Source: Hanstruepera marina (GTDB taxonomy: Bacteria; Bacteroidota; Bacteroidia; Flavobacteriales; Flavobacteriaceae). From it: DNA of 64,000 nucleotides. Numbering within the stretch: the first letter of the stretch is position 1; every line of letters starts with the position of its first letter. The stretch covers positions 124,001-188,000 of the forward strand of contig NZ_JAINVX010000004.1 in NCBI RefSeq assembly GCF_019880635.1, read 5' to 3'. Shown here in pieces: positions 51,883 through 60,413 of the stretch. The notes under the pieces were generated by a model that was not told the DNA's origin, made no database searches, and was given only the letters and a program-made list of their open reading frames with translations. Made by a program: the position numbers and the translations under genes.

Positions 51883-52641
51883 ATGACTATTTCAACCATT
51901 CAATTATTAACAAAAAGGCAGTTTAGAGAGCATTCTAGAATTTACATCATTGGACTTTTAGTATTAGTTGCTCTGCTATTATTTATGTTTCTTATTGTGC
52001 ATCAATGGAAAGATAGTTTTGCTGGTGCTGTACAAAATGGTGTGTTTGTTATTGGTTTATTTATAGCTGGAGGCGTATTTACAAACTCCATGTTTCAAGA
52101 GTTTTCTAATCCGCAAAGTGGTATGTGGTTATTGAGCATTCCGGCAACACATGCAGAAAAGTTGGTCACTAGTTTATTGTTTTCTGTTGTTGTTTTTCTC
52201 CTAGCCTATTTTGTTGTGTTCTATGCTGCAGATGTAATGTATTTATTAGTAACAGGGCAGTTGAGTTTAGAAACAATTTTAAATCCGTTTAAAGATGGGT
52301 TTTATCAGTTTTTATTTTTATATCTCATCTTTAATGGAATAATTCTTTTAGGGAGTGTCATCTTTAAAAAGCATAGTTTTATTAAAACCTTATTGGCAGG
52401 AATTTTACTCCTTGTTGTATTTAACTACGTTAACATGTTTATCCTTCAATTTCTAATACCAGATGCGAACATTGTTTCAGGAACTGCATTCGATAGCTTT
52501 TTATTTTCTCATGAAGGAGAACGCGTTAAAGTCTCTTTACTTGGAAATTCTAATTTAATAAGTTCAGTGTTTGTGAGGTTTATATTACCAGTTGCTATCT
52601 GGTTTACTGTTTGGTTAAAATTAAAAGAAAAACAAATTTAG
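51883..52641 (+). CDS. ABC transporter permease
   Basis: 252 residues with six membrane segments (about 20-40, 50-70, 95-120, 140-165, 170-190, 228-248). Partner of the ATPase 2 nt upstream. Hydrophobic export systems of this type export peptides or lipids; cargo unknown. Confidence 0.85.
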   Translation: MTISTIQLLTKRQFREHSRIYIIGLLVLVALLLFMFLIVHQWKDSFAGAVQNGVFVIGLFIAGGVFTNSMFQEFSNPQSGMWLLSIPATHAEKLVTSLLFSVVVFLLAYFVVFYAADVMYLLVTGQLSLETILNPFKDGFYQFLFLYLIFNGIILLGSVIFKKHSFIKTLLAGILLLVVFNYVNMFILQFLIPDANIVSGTAFDSFLFSHEGERVKVSLLGNSNLISSVFVRFILPVAIWFTVWLKLKEKQI

Positions 52642-52643
52642 TG

Positions 52644-53321
52644 ATGAAAAGAAGCAATGTATTTATCAGCGTATTATGTGCTGTAGTTATAGGTGGAATG
52701 TTCATGTCAAATTCGGTTTTAAAACAGGAATTTGAAAAGATAGATTTATCTGATGTGTATAAAAATTATATGTCTATAAATCATGGTGCATACTCTGTAC
52801 TTGATATTTCTGGCAGCAATGGATATCCAATTCAAATTGTTCAAAAAGACAGTAGTACTATTAAAGTATTACGATCAAGATTAGATCATTTTAAAAAGGA
52901 ATTAAAAAACGATACATTATTTGTGAAATTTGCGGGATCTAATGTGCCTTTGGAGCAACGCTATAATTCGTCTACTCCTTACGGAATTATCATTGAGAGC
53001 AACACGCTATCAACCATTATTAGTACCAATACACACAATCGCGTTTTTAATTTTGAGGATACCGATTTACAGGTTTTCCTAAAAGGGAATTCGTTAATGG
53101 AAATGAGCAATTGCAATATCAATACATTGGAAATGGATTTAGAGGATTCGAGTTATATCAATTTCACAACTCAAAACAAAGTAGATTCTTTAGACTTAAA
53201 AATGAATCACAAATCTGTGGCTTCTATTCAGCATATTGAGTTTAAGTCCATTCATCATGCTTTAAGTGATAGCATTACCATTGTATTGTCTAAAGATGCA
53301 TTTAATAAAATTTTAAAGTAA
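52644..53321 (+). CDS. Envelope protein of the ABC operon, unknown
   Basis: 225 residues from ATG 52644 (a TTG at 52611 would overlap the permease end). One N-terminal membrane anchor (about 5-20), then beta-rich repeats: SNGYPIQIVQKDSSTIKVLRSR, SLMEMSNCNINTLEMDLEDSSYINF. The pattern of short strands with turn Asn/Ser resembles DUF2807-like auto-transporter adhesin folds, which commonly accompany LytTR-type operons. Function unknown. Confidence 0.75.
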   Translation: MKRSNVFISVLCAVVIGGMFMSNSVLKQEFEKIDLSDVYKNYMSINHGAYSVLDISGSNGYPIQIVQKDSSTIKVLRSRLDHFKKELKNDTLFVKFAGSNVPLEQRYNSSTPYGIIIESNTLSTIISTNTHNRVFNFEDTDLQVFLKGNSLMEMSNCNINTLEMDLEDSSYINFTTQNKVDSLDLKMNHKSVASIQHIEFKSIHHALSDSITIVLSKDAFNKILK

Positions 53322-53326
53322 CTATC

Positions 53327-53986
53327 ATGCAATCAAAACCGTTAAAAATTGCACTTAACTTATTTACAATACTCTTTATTGTAGTCTTTCCTCATTTAGG
53401 ATTGATAACATTCTTTCCAATGGCCTATACAATTCCTGTATTATTATTGGTTTGGTTGTGCATAAAAGTAAATAAAGAAACATTTAAAGATATTGGATTT
53501 AGCTTTAAAGCGCTAAATATAAAACCTGTTTTAATAGGCATTGTATTAGCTGTATTTATCTTTTTATTTATGAGAGGTATCTTCTTCCCTATTTTAGAAT
53601 ACTTTATTGAATTTAAAGAGGTTGAAGTTGATCTCTACAATGACTTAAGAAATAATGATACAACCTATTATATTAGTATGGTAATTCTTGCCTGGGTTGT
53701 TGGTGGCTTCTACGAATCCATTGTGTTTCATGGATTTATGTTTACACAATTAGAACACGTTGTTATTGAAAAATATAAGACACCTATCAGTTTTATTATT
53801 ACCAGTCTTTTGTTCGGAATTTATCATTACCAATTAGGAACAGCAGACATGATTAATGCGCTTATAATTGGTGCTGGTTATTTGGGACTATTTTTGTTTT
53901 ATAAAAGAAATCTGTGGTATACTATAATTTGTCATGGTGCATATAACACAATAGCAATGACTTTACTATATTTAGGCTACTTATAA
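53327..53986 (+). CDS. CPBP-family intramembrane protein with degenerate catalytic motif
   Basis: 219 residues, about 6-8 membrane segments. The first motif, normally EExxxR, reads GFYESIVFHGFM (E-S-x-x-x-H), so the second Glu and the Arg are replaced. The second motif FGIYHY (FxxxH type) and third NA..IGAGYLG are recognisable. CPBP members are Abi or CAAX-like proteases; here protease activity is doubtful. Sits between the envelope protein and the kinase in the operon. Confidence 0.8.
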   Translation: MQSKPLKIALNLFTILFIVVFPHLGLITFFPMAYTIPVLLLVWLCIKVNKETFKDIGFSFKALNIKPVLIGIVLAVFIFLFMRGIFFPILEYFIEFKEVEVDLYNDLRNNDTTYYISMVILAWVVGGFYESIVFHGFMFTQLEHVVIEKYKTPISFIITSLLFGIYHYQLGTADMINALIIGAGYLGLFLFYKRNLWYTIICHGAYNTIAMTLLYLGYL

Positions 53987-53990
53987 ATCT

Positions 53991-55097
53991 ATGGGGTTAG
54001 AGGATATACTTAAAAAACGAAACGAATCTAAAACAGTTAGAATAGTTTCTCACATACTATTTTGGTTTGCCTTTGTAACCAGTACATATTTTATTATTCA
54101 AAACTCGTTAAGTGTCTATAAAGACACACCTTTAATCTATATCACTCCTATTAGAAATACTATTGGATTGGTCATGGTTTTTTACCCATTAATGTATGTA
54201 GTTATCCCAAAATTCTTAAAGAAAAAACGATTGCTGTATTTTATCGTATCGTTTCTCTTTTTAGTGTTTTTGCATGTCTCTTGGGATGCTTTAAGTGAAA
54301 AGTTAACCTTTTATTTTTGTGAGAGTTGTACAGCCATGGCTCAAAATTACAATGCTGATTATTTAAGTGTAATTCAAAAAAGTCTAATTGATAATATTTT
54401 ATTTAAAGGCTCCAACTTTGGATTGTATTTTAATTTACTTTCTGGTCTCGTATTACCAATAGCTATAAAAACCAGTTTAGGGTATTATCAGTTTTACATA
54501 AAAACATTGGAATTAGAAAAAGAGAATGTTCAGTTAGAGCTTAACTTTTTAAAGGCACAAGTAAATCCTCATTTCCTATTCAATACATTGAATAATTTAT
54601 ATGGTTTAATCTTACAAAAACGTACTGAAAAATCATCGGAAACGGTTACTAGATTATCAAACTATATGCGTTATTCCTTGGACAATGCACATAAAACGGC
54701 TATCAAACTTTCAGAAGAGATTGCTTTAATCAATAATTACATGGCATTAGAAAAATTACGATTAAACCATACTGACATAGCTTTTACAACTGAAATTGAT
54801 AATCAAAATCAAAGCATTCCACCACTCTTATTTATTCCATTAATCGAAAATGCGTTTAAGTATTCTGTAGATAAAGATGGTGCTGAAATTGTGATTGACT
54901 TCAAAGTAAAAGAAAACAACTTAGTATTTACAATTATAAATAGTTTTAATAAAGACAAAGAACCAAATTCTATAGGTGGATTGGGCTTGAGTAACCTTAA
55001 AAAACGATTGAATTTATATTTTGCTGATAAATACGATTATCAAGTAAAACTTGATGGTTCAATTTATGAAGCCTGTTTAAAACTCAAATTAGATTAG
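53991..55097 (+). CDS. LytS-type sensor histidine kinase
   Basis: 368 residues, four membrane segments (about 18-37, 55-75, 80-98, 140-160), then the His_kinase domain with phospho-acceptor H194 in QVNPHFLFNTLNN and the ATPase with PLIENAFKYSV and GGLGLSNLKKRL. Stop is immediately followed by the regulator start. Signals to the LytTR regulator next door and probably controls this ABC operon. Confidence 0.92.
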   Translation: MGLEDILKKRNESKTVRIVSHILFWFAFVTSTYFIIQNSLSVYKDTPLIYITPIRNTIGLVMVFYPLMYVVIPKFLKKKRLLYFIVSFLFLVFLHVSWDALSEKLTFYFCESCTAMAQNYNADYLSVIQKSLIDNILFKGSNFGLYFNLLSGLVLPIAIKTSLGYYQFYIKTLELEKENVQLELNFLKAQVNPHFLFNTLNNLYGLILQKRTEKSSETVTRLSNYMRYSLDNAHKTAIKLSEEIALINNYMALEKLRLNHTDIAFTTEIDNQNQSIPPLLFIPLIENAFKYSVDKDGAEIVIDFKVKENNLVFTIINSFNKDKEPNSIGGLGLSNLKKRLNLYFADKYDYQVKLDGSIYEACLKLKLD

Positions 55098-55805
55098 ATG
55101 AAAACAGTAAATGTTTTAATTATAGATGATGAACCTCTGGCTAGAGAAATCATTCAAACGCATTTAGAAAAAGTTCCTAATTGGCATGTTGTAGATACCT
55201 GCATTAATGCTGAAGAAGCATACGAAGCACTTTTAAACAATGCCATTGACGTTATTTTTTTAGACATACAAATGCCAGTAATTACTGGAGTTGAGTTTTT
55301 ACAGTCTTTACAAAATCCACCATTAGTCATTTTTACTACTGCTTACAGCGAATATGCTTTAAAAGGTTTTGAACTTAATGTGATTGACTATCTATTAAAA
55401 CCCATTACTTTTGGGCGTTTTTTACAAGCTACAGAAAAAACAAATGACAAATTAGCTTCTCTTTCAAAAGTACCAGAAACTAAAAATGAACCCACCTACT
55501 TTTTCGTAAAGCAAGATGGTAAGCTGTTAAAAATAAACTTTGATGATATACTGTATGTAAAAGCAGAACAAGAATATAGTTTTGTGTTTACTAAAACTGA
55601 ACGCTTATTAGTTAGTATGCACCTCAAACTATTAGAGAACATTATACCAGAGTATTTGTTTACAAGAGTACACAGGTCTTATATTATAGCACATCAGAAT
55701 GTAGTTTCTATCTACGGCAATAGAGTTCAAATAGATGAAGAAACGCAAATTCCCATTGGTAACACCTACAAAGACGCTTTATTTAAAAAGCTCAACATCA
55801 AGTAA
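55098..55805 (+). CDS. LytTR-family response regulator
   Basis: 235 residues. Receiver with acidic pocket D10-D11 and phospho-acceptor D56 (IFLDIQMP), K104-type Lys in YLLKPI, then a LytTR DNA-binding domain (about 135-235: FFVKQDGKLLKINFDDILYVKAEQEYSFVF). Last gene of the operon; a hairpin overlapping its stop codon follows. Confidence 0.93.
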   Translation: MKTVNVLIIDDEPLAREIIQTHLEKVPNWHVVDTCINAEEAYEALLNNAIDVIFLDIQMPVITGVEFLQSLQNPPLVIFTTAYSEYALKGFELNVIDYLLKPITFGRFLQATEKTNDKLASLSKVPETKNEPTYFFVKQDGKLLKINFDDILYVKAEQEYSFVFTKTERLLVSMHLKLLENIIPEYLFTRVHRSYIIAHQNVVSIYGNRVQIDEETQIPIGNTYKDALFKKLNIK

Positions 55806-55824
55806 TAATCACTTGATATTGAGC
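55790..55824 (+). terminator. Hairpin spanning the regulator stop codon
   Basis: GCTCAACATCAAGT (55790-55803) pairs with ACTTGATATTGAGC (55811-55824), 13 of 14 positions, 7-nt loop. No T run follows directly, so termination is less certain. A second stem CCCAAT/ATTGGG (55845-55860) with AATTTTAA after it could finish the convergent pair. Confidence 0.45.
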
Positions 55825-55883
55825 ATTCAATTTAATTGTTAACTCCCAATTCTCATTGGGAATTTTAATGGTATCTTTTAAAA

Positions 55884-57698
55884 TTAGTTTTTATTAATTG
55901 GAATGTTAATATAACTATCTGTATACCATTTAATCTCTAAAGGCTCTCCAGCATCTTGAATGGTTTCATCACTAACATTTTTACCAGTTCCGTAGTTTAT
56001 TTGCGAAAACGGATGCTTAATCCCATTAATAACAACAACTATGCGACTTCCTTTTTTAATTTTCTTACTAGTCATTCTAAAATTTCTAATGGGTATGGGA
56101 GTCTTTTCATTTGGAGTCAGCAAGTGTCTGTTTTCTATATCGTTAGACATACTGGCTCGTGTAGTAAATGGCAGTGTCAAACTAAAGAACTTACCATCTG
56201 CGGTTTGTTCATATAGTAACACATTACAATCAAAATCCTTTTTATTGATAGCCACGTTTAAAACACCACGTACTGCTCCTGTAATCTTCGTATCTTCATC
56301 AAAGGGTTCTGTAGCAAACGAAAACCCTTGACCAAGCGTTAAAGTTTCTGATACTATACTACGATCACCACTTAAGTTCCATGAGAATTGACTGCGGTCA
56401 GACATATCTATCGTTTGCTCTATATAATTGGTGGCATCAGCATTATGAGTTAAACTAAAGTGTTCATCTACACCGAGATTTCCGGTATCATATGTCGATT
56501 TAAACACCACTCCAGAACGTTGCTTACTAAAATATACCTGCAATGAGTCCGTAGCCATGTCATCCAGTGATGGTGCATGTTTCCAGGTATTGGTACCCAT
56601 CATTTGATAATTGATTTTATCCTGTAATAAAGCGGGTTTCTGGGCACCTTTAAATATGTAATCAAACCATTCAAAGATGATATTTTTAATATCTATCTGC
56701 GCTACGGGATCAATATCATAACCCAGAATATGCTTTTCAGGAAGTTCTTGCGCCCCAAAATGCGAATAAGGTCCAATCAAAAGATAATGCTCGGCATTAG
56801 GATTATATTGATAATGGGATTTCAAATAATGCATCGTCCCAAACTGCCCGCCATCATAATACCCTGTGGTACTTAAGATGGGTATATCAATTTTTGAAAA
56901 ATCTGCTTGATTATAAAGTGTCATATTTTTCCAATAGGCATCAAAAGTTGGATGCTCCAGTGTCTTATTAAATCCCGGATTGTGTACACCATCTAAACTA
57001 TCCAATTGTTTATACGCCACACCGTTTTGATACCAATCAACATACAAATCATTCCAGCGCTTGCCATTATAATACGACACGGTATCCAGGGTTTTGTTAT
57101 TCGTCACATAATGCCACCACGGATAATGAAAGTTAAAATAAACCCCATTTTCCATAGGTTCAGCAATACCTGGAGCCGCAGCAACCGATGGCACAATTGT
57201 TTTCAAGGCCGGATGCACAGCTTCCTTCATCGAAGCCCACTGTACAAAACCGGCATAACTACCACCATACATCCCCACTTCAGCACTGCTCCATGCCTGT
57301 TCTGATATCCAATCAATAACATCGTACACATCTTGACCTTCATACTCATAAGGCGTTATCTCGTTCGGACTTAAGTACTTCCCTCGCGTATACGACACCA
57401 CACCTACATAGCCTTTATCAGCTGCTTCATAAGCCCTACTTATGTCCTCTGCTCGAGTATATATGGTATGAAATAGTATGGCTGGCTGTGGTTTTGTTTC
57501 CGATTTGCTCCTAACAACTATGGCAGATACTTTCGCACCATCTCTGGTTGTGATTAGCACAGAATCCTGCACCAAATACACTTTACCATCTCTACTTACG
57601 ATTCTAGGCTCTTGCTGTTCTTCTGGTGTTGAGTTACAGGAAACCAACCCGACTAACAGTAGAACAAATGCGACCTTTAATAATTTAAATGCTGTCAT
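55884..57698 (-). CDS. CocE/NonD-family hydrolase (S15-like), lipoprotein
   Basis: 604 residues. Lipobox LVSC (Cys 21). Nucleophile S147 in GMYGGSYAG, the X-Pro dipeptidyl-peptidase or cocaine-esterase type; the acid is near DGGQFG (about 283) and the His in SHFG (about 318). The C-terminal jelly roll (about 410-604, with GSRIVVVINGIKHPFSQINYGTGKN) belongs to the family. Hydrolyses an acyl or peptide substrate at the envelope; substrate unknown. 15 nt downstream of the lipoprotein gene, likely an operon. Confidence 0.9.
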   Translation of the reverse strand: MTAFKLLKVAFVLLLVGLVSCNSTPEEQQEPRIVSRDGKVYLVQDSVLITTRDGAKVSAIVVRSKSETKPQPAILFHTIYTRAEDISRAYEAADKGYVGVVSYTRGKYLSPNEITPYEYEGQDVYDVIDWISEQAWSSAEVGMYGGSYAGFVQWASMKEAVHPALKTIVPSVAAAPGIAEPMENGVYFNFHYPWWHYVTNNKTLDTVSYYNGKRWNDLYVDWYQNGVAYKQLDSLDGVHNPGFNKTLEHPTFDAYWKNMTLYNQADFSKIDIPILSTTGYYDGGQFGTMHYLKSHYQYNPNAEHYLLIGPYSHFGAQELPEKHILGYDIDPVAQIDIKNIIFEWFDYIFKGAQKPALLQDKINYQMMGTNTWKHAPSLDDMATDSLQVYFSKQRSGVVFKSTYDTGNLGVDEHFSLTHNADATNYIEQTIDMSDRSQFSWNLSGDRSIVSETLTLGQGFSFATEPFDEDTKITGAVRGVLNVAINKKDFDCNVLLYEQTADGKFFSLTLPFTTRASMSNDIENRHLLTPNEKTPIPIRNFRMTSKKIKKGSRIVVVINGIKHPFSQINYGTGKNVSDETIQDAGEPLEIKWYTDSYINIPINKN

Positions 57699-57713
57699 GG
57701 TTATGGATTGGTT

Positions 57714-58325
57714 TTATTTGGAATATTCAATTAACTCTTCGGTATAAGAAAAACCATCTTGCACTTGGGTCATTCTTATAAAGTTCTTGACTTCTGGAGC
57801 ATACACCCATACTTCATCTGTTTGGGCACTATAGCCTCTTGAATTGGAAACAGTTCCTTTATACTCAATCGTATAAGCCATAAACGTCCCTGCTCCCACG
57901 GTTTCTTCTTTATAGGATAACACGACTACGTTCTGACTTTGTTTCCCGGTAGTACCATCTTGACTGGTCCAGTCCTTTTCATAGGTCCATGTTTTACCAA
58001 CTCCCAAAGGCCATTTATAGCGTGGTGTGTCACTCGTTTCGGGCTTTACAATGTCAGACACCATTACAGTATCCGTCCCTACCGTCATTGCCAATGCGCC
58101 ATTTAAATCAACAATTCTTCTGGTGTCGGTTCCATCCGATCGTACTTCGCCTGCATCAGTAACACCTTTGTATTTCCACACCCACTTCTCACCTAGCGAA
58201 TAATCAGCTAATACAGGTTGTTTTGCCACGGTTGATGCCTGATGACTTTTACACGATGCCAAAACCAATAGTGTTAAAGCCACTATGAATGTTACAATGT
58301 AATGTTGAATAAAAAAAGGTTTCAT
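57714..58325 (-). CDS. Hypothetical lipoprotein upstream of the CocE-type hydrolase
   Basis: 203 residues with a lipobox (LASC, Cys 25). The body, beta-rich with Trp residues (YSLGEKWVWKYKG, ...WPLGVGKTWTYEKDW, ...DEVWVYAPEVKNFIRM), suggests a beta-barrel-like or lipocalin-like fold. No recognised family. Co-directional with the hydrolase and 15 nt from it. Confidence 0.75.
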   Translation of the reverse strand: MKPFFIQHYIVTFIVALTLLVLASCKSHQASTVAKQPVLADYSLGEKWVWKYKGVTDAGEVRSDGTDTRRIVDLNGALAMTVGTDTVMVSDIVKPETSDTPRYKWPLGVGKTWTYEKDWTSQDGTTGKQSQNVVVLSYKEETVGAGTFMAYTIEYKGTVSNSRGYSAQTDEVWVYAPEVKNFIRMTQVQDGFSYTEELIEYSK

Positions 58326-58443
58326 AATTCTAGTTTTTAATGATTAATGACACAAAGTAAAGGCCATTAAACGTGGCAAAAAACAAAAAGTACAGGAGCG
58401 TAACATAACGCCATTAAACGTCAATAATTGGGGTATTTTACCC

Positions 58444-59166
58444 TTACAGACTATTCCAATTCCGAAACTTAACCGACTGACGGCTAGACACATCTATCGT
58501 TTCACCCGACGTCAGTTTAATCTGCAACCTATTATTAAAATGCGGATGAATTTCTTGTATGTAATGAGTATTGATTATCTGACTTCTGTTCGCTCTAAAA
58601 AACACCGTAGGATCCAATTTTTCCTCCAAAAGATTTAACGAGCGCTTAATCATAGCCTTCTGCTCGCCAAAATACAAGCGCGCATAATTCTCCATAGATT
58701 CTATATACCGAATGTCAGCCAACGGAATAAAATAACAAGCCTCACCATCCTTGATAAATATCTTGCGGTGCATGGGCAACACATCAGGTGTCGCCTGACG
58801 TTTTTTAAGCAATTCCTGTTTTACCTTGGCAATGGTTTTGGCAAAACGCTCTTCACGCAACGGTTTAACTAAATAATCTAACGCATTCAATTCAAAGGCT
58901 TTAACGGCATACTGGTCGTAAGCCGTGGTAAAGACCACCTCTGGCACCGTACCCAGCTCCTCCAACAAATCAAAACCCGACTTTTCAGGCATATGGATGT
59001 CCAGAAAAATAATATCGGGCGCTTCGGTTTCTATCAGTTTTATAGCCTCGTCCACATGCGAAGCCTCCCCAACTACATGAAATTCTTGGTGTGGCTTTAA
59101 AGCACGCTTCACCTCTTCTCTGGCCAAACGCTCATCGTCTATAATTAGGGTTTTAAATGTCTTCAT
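58444..59166 (-). CDS. LytTR-family response regulator (second pair)
   Basis: 240 residues; D56 in IFLDIHMP, YLVKPL, then LytTR domain (IFIKDGEACYFIPLADIRYIESMENYARLYF). Overlaps the kinase 3' end by 14 nt, so translation is coupled. Paralogous to the regulator at 55098 with the same domain order. It probably controls a neighbouring operon. Confidence 0.93.
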   Translation of the reverse strand: MKTFKTLIIDDERLAREEVKRALKPHQEFHVVGEASHVDEAIKLIETEAPDIIFLDIHMPEKSGFDLLEELGTVPEVVFTTAYDQYAVKAFELNALDYLVKPLREERFAKTIAKVKQELLKKRQATPDVLPMHRKIFIKDGEACYFIPLADIRYIESMENYARLYFGEQKAMIKRSLNLLEEKLDPTVFFRANRSQIINTHYIQEIHPHFNNRLQIKLTSGETIDVSSRQSVKFRNWNSL

Positions 59167-60259
59167 GGGTTTTTAAAGGTAAAATAAGCTGCGCCTCTAC
59201 AGTATGGTCATCCAGTGCTGTTAAGGTGCAGGCTGCTGTTGTTTTGTATTGCAAGGCCAGGCGTTCTCTTAAATTCTTTAGCCCTACCCCTTTCGTGTTC
59301 CTTGCTGTCAGCTTTCCAGGATTTTGTACGCTTATCAATAATTCATCATCACGTTGACTAATCACCAATCTCACAATCCCACCTTTAACCGACTTATCTA
59401 TACCGTGTTTAATGGCATTCTCAACCAGTAATTGAATACTTAAGGTCGGTATTTTAACAAGCTCCAGACTAGGGTCTAATGTAATGTCTAAAGATAAGCG
59501 TTCTTCAAATCGCAGTTTCTCCAATTCTATATAATCGCTTACCAAGGCCAGCTCGTCCTTAATGGTTATTAATTCGGCATTGGTTTCATAGAGCGACGAA
59601 CGTAATAAATCCGATAATAAATCTATAGCCCGTCTGGCTTTACTGGGGTTCTCTTCTATTAAGGACTTAATGGAGTTTAACGAATTGAACAAAAAATGCG
59701 GATTCAATTGCGCCGAAAGATTATCCAGCTGTATCTGTTTGGTCAATATAGATAGTTGGGCATTTTCCTGGGCAGTAGCCACCTCTTTTTGGTAATAATG
59801 GTAAAGGTGGTACGCCAGAATCCAGATAGACATCAAGCGTAAACCCGTAAGCAATATAGGATCCCAATACACCAGGGCTTGCCCCAAATCTTTATCTTCG
59901 CCGGCAATAGCCGTCCAATATACGTACCATTTTATATTGTTCAGCAACACATATAACACGGCCAAAACAAGGATGCTGGGCACCACGCGATACAGCAAGC
60001 GCTTCAGGGGCAGTTGGTTCCACTGTCTATGTAACGCAAACCGTCTGTAAGCATGTGTTAAACAAATACCAATGGCAATATCCAGCACATAGTTTATAAG
60101 CGTGTAAAACGCCCCATAGTTATCGCGTGTATACACCGTATAGGCCCAATAGATGGACACCAGGCTCCATCCCAGGAGCTGACAGGTCCAATACAGCGAT
60201 AGTTTGGTCGTACGGGTATGTTGGGTGTTGCTAGTAGCCATGATGTAACAAAGCAACAA
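59153..60259 (-). CDS. LytS-type sensor histidine kinase (second pair)
   Basis: 368 residues; 362 if the better start at 60241 (MATSNTQHTRTTK) is used. Four membrane segments (about 20-40, 45-65, 82-100, 125-148), then H182 (NPHFLFNSLNS) counting from that start, and the ATPase with QLLVENAIKHGI and GVGLKNLRERL. Slightly higher GC in the coding region than the first pair. Confidence 0.92.
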   Translation of the reverse strand: MLLCYIMATSNTQHTRTTKLSLYWTCQLLGWSLVSIYWAYTVYTRDNYGAFYTLINYVLDIAIGICLTHAYRRFALHRQWNQLPLKRLLYRVVPSILVLAVLYVLLNNIKWYVYWTAIAGEDKDLGQALVYWDPILLTGLRLMSIWILAYHLYHYYQKEVATAQENAQLSILTKQIQLDNLSAQLNPHFLFNSLNSIKSLIEENPSKARRAIDLLSDLLRSSLYETNAELITIKDELALVSDYIELEKLRFEERLSLDITLDPSLELVKIPTLSIQLLVENAIKHGIDKSVKGGIVRLVISQRDDELLISVQNPGKLTARNTKGVGLKNLRERLALQYKTTAACTLTALDDHTVEAQLILPLKTHEDI

Positions 60260-60413
60260 AATACTTTTTAATACTAAAAATAAAAGTACAAGGACGTCAG
60301 TTATCAGGGTTAAGCGTTATTAATTAAAACCATATGCTATTTAACAACTATTATTACACCAGATTGCGATTAACTCCTTGCGTATAAAACTTGTTTTATT
60401 GCCTCTATATCAC

